A stretch of DNA of 33,309 nt from NCBI GenBank assembly GCA_039679645.1, contig JBDKUO010000068.1:1-33309 (forward strand), read 5' to 3'. Positions 1 through 7,457 of this stretch are shown piece after piece (the first letter of the stretch is position 1; each line of letters starts with the position of its first letter). The stretch is from Armatimonadota bacterium (lineage in GTDB: Bacteria; Armatimonadota; UBA5829). A program made the translations under genes and the position numbers. The notes below the pieces were generated by a model that was given only the letters and a program-made list of their open reading frames with translations, ran no database searches and was not told where the DNA came from.

Positions 1-10
1 CAGGTTGCTC

Positions 11-147
11 TAATCGCGAAAACACGAAAGGGCGAAAACGCGAAAGGATCAGCGAGTGAAATGAATTCCAATGCAATTTATGGTTTGCTTCTATATTAAG
101 ACCATATCCTATTTCGTGCTTTCGGAAATTTCGCTCTTTCGCGATTA
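11..147. repeat. GCGAAA-type short repeats with 11-bp inverted pair
   Basis: TAATCGCGAAA at 11-21 is repeated inverted as TTTCGCGATTA at 137-147. Between 11 and 46 the units GCGAAA/ACGAAA recur four times (TCGCGAAA, CACGAAA, GGCGAAA, CGCGAAA). The inverted side also holds TTTCGCTC and TTTCGGAAA. No ORF of note covers the stretch. It resembles short dispersed intergenic repeats, but a genome-wide count would be needed to call it a family. Confidence 0.4.
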
Positions 148-189
148 ATAATCCGTGAATTTGACACGCACCCTGCGCTGGAGCGGGTG

Positions 190-218
190 TTGAAGTATAA
201 TTACATATGTATGATAAT
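190..218 (+). promoter_or_regulatory. Putative sigma70-type promoter of mfd
   Basis: TTGAAG (190-195) and GATAAT (213-218) are separated by exactly 17 bases, giving a start near 225 and a leader of about 45 nt before the mfd ATG. A TATAAT also occurs at 196-201, but no -35 sits at the right distance from it. Direction and position fit mfd. Confidence 0.45.
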
Positions 219-270
219 TACCATTTCCTTGTAATCCGAACAGCTTGAAAAGGGTCGACTAAGCATTAAA

Positions 271-3200
271 ATGAGTTTGCAAAATCTTCTTCAAATAAAT
301 AAGCGATTCTCCAAGTCACGCGAAGTGACCGATTCTATAATTAAAGGCGCTAAACTGGTCCAGGTGGAGGGGTTAGCCGCCGCTGCAAAAGGCTGGCTAC
401 TCGCCGGACTCTATTCTCACGTCCAGCGCACAACACTCGTGCTCACATTTACCTATGAGCAGGCCGAGCGTATAGCCGAAGACCTGCCTCTATATGGAAT
501 CCCCGCCGATCAGGTGATGTTCTATCCTCCAAGCGACTCGCTGATATATGAGGAGGGTCCGCCCAACTACAGTGTGATTGGCGAGAGACTTGCGGCGCTG
601 CAGGCTCTGGCGCTGGGCGAAAAATCTGTGATAGTGGCACCGATAAATGCTGCCCTGAGGCGGACCATGACCGGCAGCGAACTGCTGTGCTCATATGCCA
701 GCGTCAAGGTCGGCGACGAAATGGACATGGACAAGTTCGCGACGTTGCTGGTAAGCATGGGCTATGAGCATGCGGATGTGGTGGACCGCCACGGCGAGTT
801 CAGCAAACGCGGCGGCATAATCGATGTCTACGCGTCCAATCATGAAAGTCCGATACGTATAGAACTTTGGGGTGACGAAGTCGAAAGCATCCGACACTTC
901 GACAGCGCCAGCCAGCGCTCTACGTCCAAGGTCGAGTCTGCGCTGATCTTGCCGTCGCGCGAGGTGCTCTTAAATGGCGAGAGGGCTAAAAGCGCAATAG
1001 CCAGGATCCAAAAAGAACTCGACGCTCAGCTAAAGAGCCTGGCGGAGTCGGATGACAGTGAGTCCGCAAAACGTTTGTCAGAAAAGGTCAATGATGATAT
1101 TCGCCGGATCGAGAACCTGGACTATTTCGACGAGCTTGAGTATTATCTGCCGTATCTCTTGTCCGATGAGGTTTCAATATTTGACTATCTGCCTGCCGAC
1201 GCACTGATAGTGCTGGATGAGCCTATGCAGATCAAGAGCCACTGGGAGCAGCACGAGGAGCAGATGGTCGAGACTCTGATAAACAGGGCAGGCAGAGGGC
1301 TTTTGCTGGCATCGCAGCGAAGGCAGCATGTGCCGTTCGAATCCACTGTCAAGCGCGCCCTGGCGAGCCGCCAGGCCGTCGCGCTCACACTGCTTCCGAG
1401 ACCGGTCAGTTGGGCAAAGTCTGACGTAATTGTTCAGATAGACTCCGCACCGATGGAGAGTTACGGCGGCAAACTGGAGGCTGTAGCCGACCAGGTCAAG
1501 ACATGGCAGTCTAATGACCTGACAGTAGTCCTTGCCAGCCAGCAGGCCAAACGCATGCTCGAAATCCTGGCTGAGTTCCAGATCATGGCTGCAAGACTTG
1601 AGGATATCGGCGGCGGCTCGCAGGATGACGCGAACTCCGGCATCCCTGCGCCCGACACCCTGATTCCAGGCGTATATGTAGCGCAGGCCCCGCTTCGCTC
1701 GGGATTCAAGCTCAATGACGCCGGGTTGATGGTCGTCACCGATTCGGACATATTCGGAGCGCAGAGGCTCCACCGTCCGCGCAAGGCTTCCCATGAGGGC
1801 ATACCGATCTCAAGCGTCCTCGATCTCAAAGAGGGCGATTATGTGGTCCATGTAAACCATGGCATCGGATACTATAGAGGCATTCACAAGCTCACCACGA
1901 ACGGCGTGGAGCGCGAATACTTATTACTGGAATATGCTCACGACGATAAGCTCTACGTGCCGGCTGAGCAGATTGACCGAGTGCAGAAATATATCGGCGG
2001 TGAAGCCAGCCCACCTACAGTCCATCGACTCGGCGGCAGCGAATGGCAGCGCACGACCAGCAAGGTCAAAAAAGCTGTTCAGGAGATGGCGAAAGAACTC
2101 GTCGAGCTTTATGCGTGGCGGCAGGCTCTGGGCGGACACAGCTATAGCCCGGACACGGTATGGCAGGAGGAGATGGAGTCGGCGTTTCCATACCGCGAGA
2201 CTCCCGACCAGCTCGCAGCAATTCACGACGTCAAGTACGACCTGGAGCAGCCCAAGGCTATGGACCGCCTGATCTGCGGCGATGTCGGTTACGGCAAGAC
2301 GGAGGTCGCCATACGCGCCGCATTTAAGGTTGTCAATGAAGGCAAACAGGTGGCTGTGCTCTGCCCGACTACTGTCCTTGCGCAGCAGCACTTCAACACA
2401 TTCAGCGAACGTCTTGCGGCATTCCCGATCTCGATAGGCCTGCTCTCGCGCTTCCGCACCAAGAAAGAACAGAAGGAGACCACTGAGGGGCTCAAATTCG
2501 GGACGGTCGATATCGCGATAGGCACGCACAGGCTCCTTTCAAAAGATGTCGAGTTCAAGGAACTGGGTCTTCTGATTATAGATGAGGAACAGCGCTTTGG
2601 AGTGCGCCACAAGGAGAAGCTAAAGCAGCTCAGGAAGACTGTCGACGTGCTCACCATGACCGCGACACCCATACCGCGCACTCTGCATATGTCACTCTCG
2701 GGCATTCGAGATATGAGTATAATCAACGACCCGCCGGAGGGACGCCAGCCGATCAAGACCATGGTTCGTGAGGCTCAGTCCGATATCGTGCGCGACGCTA
2801 TCGTGCGTGAACTCGACCGCGGCGGGCAGGTGTTTTTCGTCCATAACCGGGTCGAGAACATCGGTCATGTGGCGGAACAGGTGCAAAAGCTGGTCCCATA
2901 TGCCCGGGTCGATATCGCGCACGGTCAGATGCCTGAAAGCGAGCTTGAACGGGTAATGATGGACTTCTACGAGCACAAGTTCGACATCCTGGTGTGCACG
3001 GTCATCATCGAGAGCGGTCTGGACATCCCGAACGCAAATACGATCATACTAAATGACGCAGATAAGCTCGGTCTGGCTCAGTTATATCAGCTCAGGGGGC
3101 GGGTCGGGCGTTCGGACAGGCAGGCGTATGCCTATCTGCTCTACAGGCCGGACAAGGTGGTGAGCGAGATCGCCGAGAAGAGGCTTGCCGCTATCAAGGA

Positions 3201-3837
3201 GTTCACGGGTCTGGGCAGCGGATATCGTATTGCACTGCGTGACCTCGAAATCCGCGGCGCGGGTAATATACTCGGCGCCGAGCAGAGCGGTCAGATGGCC
3301 GCTGTCGGATTCGATCTCTACTGCCAGTTGCTGTCCAAGGCTATTTCGGAGTTTAAGGGTGAGGAAGTCAGTGAGATCGAGCTGCCGCCCGTGGACCTGC
3401 CTGTGGACGCATTCATCCCGCAGGGATATATGCCCACCGAGGCGCATCGAATCCTTTTCTATAAGAAGATGGCAGCCATAAAGAGCAAGGATGATGTGCA
3501 GGCTGTGCAGGACGAGCTTGAAGACCGCTTCGGCGACCCGCCGAGGGCCGTATGGAACATGCTCGCTATATTAAGGCTCCGCCTGCGCTGTTATGAGCTT
3601 GGGATCGCAAGCATATCTACCCTCAAAAAACAGGTGATTGTCCACTTCGGCCATGGCGTGCGCCTGACACAGAGCGTCTGCCTTGAGATTGGCCGCCAGC
3701 ACCGCACGCACTATTTCCAGACGGATAAGCTCACTATAAATGTCTCCACGCCCTCGCGTGTGATCTCAGAGGTCGAGGATATGATTGAGGTTCTTGCGAA
3801 GGGGTTTAAGAGGGTGAAGGAGATGTTGATTGGGTGA
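271..3837 (+). CDS. mfd: Transcription-repair coupling factor Mfd
   Basis: Mfd binds RNA polymerase stalled at DNA lesions, pushes it off with an ATP-driven translocase and recruits UvrA. The 1188 residues match the usual length, and the domain order is complete. The N-terminal UvrB-like part is followed by a CarD-like RNA-polymerase interaction domain starting near residue 521 (EGDYVVHVNHGIG). The superfamily 2 motor has Walker A GDVGYGKT around 670-677, DEEQ at 771-774, TATPIPRTL, and motif VI QLRGRVGRSDRQ near 940. The C-terminal TRCF domain follows. The ATG at 271 is the first in frame; a purine-rich AAAAGGG lies too far upstream to be an obvious ribosome site. It is the only plus-strand chromosomal gene seen complete and is more GC-rich than the defence genes beside it. 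Confidence 0.97.
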   Translation: MSLQNLLQINKRFSKSREVTDSIIKGAKLVQVEGLAAAAKGWLLAGLYSHVQRTTLVLTFTYEQAERIAEDLPLYGIPADQVMFYPPSDSLIYEEGPPNYSVIGERLAALQALALGEKSVIVAPINAALRRTMTGSELLCSYASVKVGDEMDMDKFATLLVSMGYEHADVVDRHGEFSKRGGIIDVYASNHESPIRIELWGDEVESIRHFDSASQRSTSKVESALILPSREVLLNGERAKSAIARIQKELDAQLKSLAESDDSESAKRLSEKVNDDIRRIENLDYFDELEYYLPYLLSDEVSIFDYLPADALIVLDEPMQIKSHWEQHEEQMVETLINRAGRGLLLASQRRQHVPFESTVKRALASRQAVALTLLPRPVSWAKSDVIVQIDSAPMESYGGKLEAVADQVKTWQSNDLTVVLASQQAKRMLEILAEFQIMAARLEDIGGGSQDDANSGIPAPDTLIPGVYVAQAPLRSGFKLNDAGLMVVTDSDIFGAQRLHRPRKASHEGIPISSVLDLKEGDYVVHVNHGIGYYRGIHKLTTNGVEREYLLLEYAHDDKLYVPAEQIDRVQKYIGGEASPPTVHRLGGSEWQRTTSKVKKAVQEMAKELVELYAWRQALGGHSYSPDTVWQEEMESAFPYRETPDQLAAIHDVKYDLEQPKAMDRLICGDVGYGKTEVAIRAAFKVVNEGKQVAVLCPTTVLAQQHFNTFSERLAAFPISIGLLSRFRTKKEQKETTEGLKFGTVDIAIGTHRLLSKDVEFKELGLLIIDEEQRFGVRHKEKLKQLRKTVDVLTMTATPIPRTLHMSLSGIRDMSIINDPPEGRQPIKTMVREAQSDIVRDAIVRELDRGGQVFFVHNRVENIGHVAEQVQKLVPYARVDIAHGQMPESELERVMMDFYEHKFDILVCTVIIESGLDIPNANTIILNDADKLGLAQLYQLRGRVGRSDRQAYAYLLYRPDKVVSEIAEKRLAAIKEFTGLGSGYRIALRDLEIRGAGNILGAEQSGQMAAVGFDLYCQLLSKAISEFKGEEVSEIELPPVDLPVDAFIPQGYMPTEAHRILFYKKMAAIKSKDDVQAVQDELEDRFGDPPRAVWNMLAILRLRLRCYELGIASISTLKKQVIVHFGHGVRLTQSVCLEIGRQHRTHYFQTDKLTINVSTPSRVISEVEDMIEVLAKGFKRVKEMLIG

Positions 3838-3864
3838 TGGGTGTTAGGGGTTAGGTGTTGGGGT
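3831..3864 (+). repeat. G-rich GGTGTTAGG-like tract overlapping the mfd stop
   Basis: Four G runs occur within about 34 bases: GGG, GGG, GGGG and GGGG, with loops of roughly 4, 5 and 9 bases. The GGTGTTAGG-type units are degenerate tandem copies and begin inside the last codons of mfd. The spacing allows a G-quadruplex on the sense strand or its RNA. Confidence 0.35.
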
Positions 3865-3886
3865 GGCAATTTGCGAATTGCCACCC
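3861..3886. repeat. Perfect 11-bp hairpin after mfd (REP-like or weak terminator)
   Basis: GGGTGGCAATT (3861-3871) pairs perfectly with AATTGCCACCC (3876-3886) across the tetraloop TGCG. There is no clear U tract in either direction, so a standard intrinsic terminator is doubtful, although it lies between convergent mfd and thsB. The arm resembles the inverted repeat at 5502-5523 and 5758-5779 (shared GGGTGGC, ATTT, CGAAT), which suggests one dispersed repeat family. Confidence 0.5.
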
Positions 3887-3906
3887 AGAAAATATTCCAT
3901 CTACAC

Positions 3907-4491
3907 TTACTTGCGAATATTACAGAATGTGTCATAGCATGTTAGGTATCCAAATGCTTCATGAGCTTCGTGTGAATAATGATTAACACTGCCATTTAGT
4001 TTCATGCTAAGTACATCAAATTGTCCAATAGCATCAAGAAGCGCATTTTTAGCAAAAGGTATATGAATTGCATTGGCGGTTGTATTATTAATCCTTTTAC
4101 TGAGAGCTGTTGGCCAGTAACTCGAGAGCTTTTGCGGGTCAGCAATCGCCTTATATTCAACATACGCTATAATCAGCGGTAGTTTATAATTATCGACAGC
4201 ATTTTCGATCTCGTATGAGAGTTTGCTCCCTGATTTACGAGTATCAGAACTAAGTATTACAACCATATTTTTTGAATAGGAAAGGCGCTCTTTAATCCTT
4301 GACTCGAGAGTCGCATCGAGACTTGTATCCCTAACAGCATAAGTTTTTTCATGGCTGTCAACATATGCAAATTCTATATTATTATTAGCATTCCAAGCTT
4401 TAATGTCGGCAAAATACTTGAAATCTGAAAGTACTGGATTTGTTTCTCCCAGCCCATCAAAAGCTATGTATGTTCCGTTTCGATATGCCAT
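3907..4491 (-). CDS. thsB: Thoeris ThsB, TIR-like signal-producing sensor
   Basis: ThsB proteins of Thoeris detect phage infection and use NAD+ to make a nucleotide messenger that activates ThsA; for type II Thoeris a histidine-ADP-ribose signal has been reported. The 194 residues begin MAYRNGTYIAFDG, the N-terminal pattern of the TIR-like (DUF1863) ThsB family. The core follows: W33 of KAWNANN, DSHEKT at 45-50, SKNMVVILS at 73-81 and YEIE at 93-96, where E94 or E96 is the likely catalytic glutamate. The C terminus carries a Tyr/His-containing tail (NHYSHEAHEAFGY). The ATG at 4491 is preferred because GGAG lies 6 nt upstream and it starts 2 nt after the thsA stop; a TTG at 4503 would add four residues. 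It forms an operon with thsA and is visibly AT-richer than mfd, consistent with transfer. Confidence 0.88.
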   Translation of the reverse strand: MAYRNGTYIAFDGLGETNPVLSDFKYFADIKAWNANNNIEFAYVDSHEKTYAVRDTSLDATLESRIKERLSYSKNMVVILSSDTRKSGSKLSYEIENAVDNYKLPLIIAYVEYKAIADPQKLSSYWPTALSKRINNTTANAIHIPFAKNALLDAIGQFDVLSMKLNGSVNHYSHEAHEAFGYLTCYDTFCNIRK

Positions 4492-4493
4492 TA

Positions 4494-5339
4494 CTAGCTC
4501 CAATTTTGCTTTATTGATATAAGGTTTATCTCTGACATCTTCACTGTAGGTAATACTATTCGAATCTCATCTGAGATTTTGTTAAACTTTGTCTCCTCAA
4601 ATACAGCTGTTAGAATAAGATCGACGAGTATGTTGCTCTTGATACCCGTTCTTGCTAAGCCAGAGCCCATGAGAGGAATATTGATTGGTTCATTTGCACA
4701 TACAGAACGCGCTTTTGTCAATAATCCCCTGAGAGCTTTATTAAGATCAGACGAATCCGCTTTTGTTTGCAATGTATTAATATCTGTGTGTGTGAGAGCC
4801 ACAAAGAGAAACTTATTGCCACCTGTTGTAACAGCTGCTGTTGAGCCAATATCATATCTCTGTTGCTTACCACTTGCACGGGAAACAGTAGTAGAATCAA
4901 TAGTTTTCAACTGCTCTGCTACTTGGGTATCCCAATCGTTTATGTTTCCACCCCAATATTTTTTAAGTACATTGCCATGCACACTTCTTTCTGCTATATG
5001 CTTGTTATCCACTATGCTATCAAAAAAATCATTAACGGCAATTGCTTTCCATCCGTTATTGCAGAACATGTCTGCAAATTCCACAATGATTTTCGTATCA
5101 AAGCCGTTGCTCATTATCTGGATGCTTTTCCTGAAGAAGCCAGAAATATAATAGCCATCAATAATCATCCACAAAATGCCAGCCATCGCCGAAAATAATA
5201 GTAGCTGCCAATATTTTAGATTGATCGATTTTCCTGTTAATCCGATGGCTGGATCAATTACAAGCCAAAATGCACCAAGCACGGTAAAAATTGATTTTGG
5301 ATAACGCCAACCCACTGCTTTCAAGAATCGAAGAAACAA
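4494..5339 (-). CDS. thsA: Thoeris type II ThsA effector (two TM segments plus macro domain)
   Basis: This is the membrane effector of type II Thoeris: the macro domain binds the ThsB-made signal and the membrane segments presumably oligomerise and damage the inner membrane. The 281 residues contain hydrophobic helices at about 17-33 (TVLGAFWLVIDPAIGL) and 43-66 (LLLFSAMAGILWMIID). A ThsA-type macro domain runs from about 80 to the end, with ALTHTD, and the ligand-loop signature IPLMGSGLARTG. The start is TTG at 5339 with AGGAG 8 nt upstream; no ATG fits better. The gene order thsA-thsB is the usual one, with only 2 nt between the stop and the thsB ATG. There is no SIR2 or SLOG domain, which separates it from type I ThsA. 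Confidence 0.85.
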   Translation of the reverse strand: MFLRFLKAVGWRYPKSIFTVLGAFWLVIDPAIGLTGKSINLKYWQLLLFSAMAGILWMIIDGYYISGFFRKSIQIMSNGFDTKIIVEFADMFCNNGWKAIAVNDFFDSIVDNKHIAERSVHGNVLKKYWGGNINDWDTQVAEQLKTIDSTTVSRASGKQQRYDIGSTAAVTTGGNKFLFVALTHTDINTLQTKADSSDLNKALRGLLTKARSVCANEPINIPLMGSGLARTGIKSNILVDLILTAVFEETKFNKISDEIRIVLPTVKMSEINLISIKQNWS

Positions 5340-5437
5340 TTCAACAGCTCCTAATATTATTTGTTATATCTAGAAGCATTTTCCAAGAGCTGCTGGACAT
5401 TCAGCCAAAAAGGAAAATAACTCAACAATATGCCCAC

Positions 5438-5466
5438 ATTCTATCCACAATCAGCCAGGTTGTCAA
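5438..5466 (-). promoter_or_regulatory. Near-consensus sigma70 promoter of the Thoeris operon
   Basis: On the minus strand a perfect -35 TTGACA (5461-5466) and -10 TAGAAT (5438-5443, 5/6) are separated by exactly 17 bases. This predicts a start near 5431 and a leader of about 90 nt before the TTG of thsA. It is the best-matching promoter in the window. Confidence 0.7.
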
Positions 5467-5496
5467 CAAAAACAATACTATCAAAAACAATACTAT
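5467..5496. repeat. Two tandem 15-bp copies directly upstream of the Thoeris -35 box
   Basis: CAAAAACAATACTAT occurs at 5467-5481 and again, identically and without a gap, at 5482-5496. It ends one base before the TTGACA of the promoter. The AT-rich position suits an UP element or a two-site operator. Confidence 0.75.
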
Positions 5497-5501
5497 CTTT
5501 C

Positions 5502-5779
5502 CTGGGTGGCGATTTCCGAATCCCGAAACTAATCAACCAACAAATGGCGCATCGCTACAGAGTAATCCCCGAAGAAACCTATCCCTATCTGATCACGTGC
5601 ACAATCATAAGATGGCTGCCTGTATTCATTTAGGTGCACAATAATCCGGTGCGCAAGGGGTTTAATCTTGGATGCTGGGGACTCAAGCGCAGGTTTTTAC
5701 CTAAATAAGTGAGAAGGTCCGCTGGAAGTTGATATAACTGAGTGGTTGAGGTTTGCCGGATTCGGAAATAGCCACCCAG
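5502..5779. mobile_element. Decayed element bounded by 22-bp inverted repeats
   Basis: The 22 bases at 5502-5523 (starting CTGGGTGGCGATTTCC) are repeated as reverse complement at 5758-5779 with a single mismatch. The 278-bp interval encloses an N-terminal transposase fragment (5544-5633). The arms resemble the hairpin after mfd. I read this as the remains of a REP/RAYT-type mobile unit. Ends and any target duplication are not certain. Confidence 0.5.
5544..5633 (+). pseudogene. N-terminal fragment of a REP-associated (Y1/IS200-like) transposase
   Basis: The 29 residues from the ATG at 5544 to a TAG at 5631-5633 read RVIPEETYPYLITCTII, then RWLPVF. This matches my memory of the N-terminal pattern of RAYT-type Y1 transposases, in which a PxxYYFIT-like strand is followed by T-hydrophobic-W-hydrophobic-PVF. 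The HUH histidine pair and catalytic tyrosine that should follow are absent, so this is a broken remnant. It starts 20 bp inside the left 22-bp inverted repeat. The recognition rests on pattern memory only. Confidence 0.45.
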
Positions 5780-5895
5780 AATGCAAAAAGCTCGTGGGAA
5801 CGATAACCGATCCAAGGGCTTATTGGTGAGAAGCATGGCGGTCCCAAGGGGAACCGGGGTATATGTATATTCCCTACCTCATTTCGCTTCACAGC

Positions 5896-6128
5896 TACAC
5901 TCAACAAGAAACGCGGGCATGGGTTTAGATCGGCGTAACTTATTCTGCCATATCAGATGGCCACTTTCTTCCTCGTATCGCACTGACAGGTAAAGCCATT
6001 TGCCGAGCGCATTCGCTCCGCAGGGGCGAGGAGCTTTGTAAGGAGCGCTGGAGTATGATTATTCAAACTCGCTACTGATATCTTACACCCAACAAAAAAA
6101 ACGTAAGCATGGGTGTAGAGCAGCGTAG
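5896..6128. repeat. Imperfect 45-bp direct repeat pair with hairpin potential
   Basis: Copy 1 is 5896-5938 and copy 2 is 6084-6128. Both read TACAC[TC]CAACAA, then an A-rich stretch with ACG, then GCATGGG, TAGA/TAGAG and GCGTA. In copy 2, TACACCCA (6084-6091) pairs perfectly with TGGGTGTA (6110-6117); copy 1 keeps the stem with one mismatch and a G-U pair. Partial retention of pairing suggests that structure, not coding, was conserved. Confidence 0.5.
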
Positions 6129-6223
6129 TTCTCTTAATACCGACCACGTCGTCAAGCAAATCCGGCAGATTGCTCCTGTGTAAGCTGTTATGGAGGACCT
6201 CATTGGGATTGTATATCTTTCTA

Positions 6224-6334
6224 TCAATATGCAAACTTCTCTTTCAAAACAACTCGCAGCCTGGTTTTGATCTCGTCTATGTCTGAGTTCTCAGGGATTG
6301 TAGTCCAGTAGTGCAGCAGTATGCCCGGATGCCA
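6224..6334 (-). pseudogene. Decayed C-terminal coding fragment, family unknown
   Basis: On the minus strand a 36-codon open stretch reads WHPGILLHYWTTIPENSD, continues as a charged helix (IDEIKTRLRVVLKEKFAY) and ends in TGA at 6224-6226. It is blocked upstream by TAG at 6335-6337 and a further in-frame TGA. The composition is protein-like, but 36 open codons can arise by chance. I do not recognise the family. Confidence 0.25.
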
Positions 6335-6481
6335 CTAATTATCTTTTGTTCTTCACAACGTCAGTACGTAGATAGCAATTGAGCTGCAAACTTAACATTT
6401 GTCAGTCAGAAGTAATGCAAAAAGTATATGTGCATTATGGCAGGTTTGATTGACTCGATGCACATTGGTTTTACATAGCAG

Positions 6482-7453
6482 TCACTTGCAAATTGGCGAA
6501 CAAAAACACTTTATTCTGCAAGCATGATCGTGATCGTCAGGTGTTACTTGAATACCTGTAGAACTGAAACAGAAAGATATATCTCCCGCGCAAGGCACAT
6601 TAGTGTCACTTGAATTGCCACTGCAGAGATGTGTCGCCTGAGTGCAAAGTATCTTTTTGACATATTGACATTTTGAAATTGCCCGTATTGCGCTTTCGGA
6701 AGGGTGTTTGTATTTGTTAATAGAACCAACTGAGATCACGACATATTCGGGTTGGATTGCATTCAATACATCATCGACGGACACTTGATCATTCGAAAAA
6801 TCAGAACCATGGTGTGGAAAGCGAAACACATTGGCTTGTGGGTCAAAACCATTAGATAAAATCCTACCCCAAGCCTCGGCTTGACTATCGGCACCAACGA
6901 GAATCCCATATGTCTTTTCATCTATTTTATATGATATTTTCACTACCGTTCCTATATCATTGCATACAGAAGTGGTATAAAAATCACCAAACCCAATATC
7001 AAGAATGTCGTTTTCATCCGGATAGATGGAATTTACACTCATGTTCCCAAGCTGTATAGACCCATTAGGGAGTAGAAATGTCGGTTTTGCCTTACAATGT
7101 TGAGCGATTGTTTGTCTGATTCCTTGTATCACAGATCGTGATCGTTTTCCTGCTCGCGTGTCTCGTTTATAAGATAGGCCAAGAATGAAATAAGTAAGCG
7201 CAGAAATATCCACACTACTAAGAACTCTTACGAACCCAGCATAGTGGTCTTCGTGGCAATGTGTTAGTACGATCATATCAAGCTTGATACCATTCTTGCT
7301 TAGATCAGTAAGTCGCTCAATAGTGGGCTTGGCATTAGCACAGTCAATCATAGCTGCAGTTTTGCCACCATAGTCAATTACCATTGAGCAGTCACCTTGC
7401 CCCACATTAAAAAATACGGCCTCAAATACTGTATTTGTTTTGGTTTGCCGCAT
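6482..7453 (-). CDS. ComEC-type metallo-beta-lactamase-fold hydrolase paired with DNA methyltransferase
   Basis: The fold uses two metal ions to hydrolyse phosphodiester or other bonds; the ComEC/Rec2 branch is linked to nucleic acid cleavage. The 323 residues show the full motif set: NVGQGDCS near the N terminus, metal-binding THCHEDHYAG around 64-72, the HHG motif in FPHHGSD near 212, an aspartate in ILVGADSQAE, and SVGSINKYKHP late in the domain as in ComEC-type hydrolases. The C terminus is cysteine-rich (ten Cys in the last 60 residues or so, among them CKC-like and PIC patterns), which may bind another metal. I chose the ATG at 7453, which has AGGTGA 8 nt upstream; a GTG at 7465 overlapping the methyltransferase stop would add four residues. 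There is no signal peptide, so it is likely cytoplasmic. It is co-transcribed with the methyltransferase. Confidence 0.8.
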   Translation of the reverse strand: MRQTKTNTVFEAVFFNVGQGDCSMVIDYGGKTAAMIDCANAKPTIERLTDLSKNGIKLDMIVLTHCHEDHYAGFVRVLSSVDISALTYFILGLSYKRDTRAGKRSRSVIQGIRQTIAQHCKAKPTFLLPNGSIQLGNMSVNSIYPDENDILDIGFGDFYTTSVCNDIGTVVKISYKIDEKTYGILVGADSQAEAWGRILSNGFDPQANVFRFPHHGSDFSNDQVSVDDVLNAIQPEYVVISVGSINKYKHPSESAIRAISKCQYVKKILCTQATHLCSGNSSDTNVPCAGDISFCFSSTGIQVTPDDHDHACRIKCFCSPICK

Positions 7454-7457
7454 GATT

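Larger units (their letters stand above)
5634..6481. other. Intergenic stretch without an intact gene
   Basis: Between the transposase fragment and the MBL gene I find no ORF with a convincing start, ribosome site and protein-like sequence. The stretch holds the right-hand 22-bp inverted repeat (5758-5779), a 45-bp imperfect direct repeat (5896-5938 and 6084-6128) and a short decayed coding fragment (6224-6334). It looks like a graveyard between two defence modules. Confidence 0.6.

Noticed and set aside
161-201. TTGACA (161) with TATAAT (196) as the mfd promoter
   Set aside because: The spacer would be 29 bases, far too long; the TTGAAG-17-GATAAT pair fits better.
1174-2529. Several long open frames on both strands within mfd
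   Set aside because: They are antisense or frame-shifted shadows of the strongly conserved Mfd reading frame and lack ribosome sites.
5896-6128. Integron attC sites
   Set aside because: The repeats have a stem but no matching R'/R'' core (RYYYAAC/GTTRRRY) arrangement and no integrase nearby.
5953-6234. 93-residue minus-strand frame in the intergenic gap
   Set aside because: It spans one arm of the 45-bp direct repeat, has no ribosome site and no protein-like pattern.
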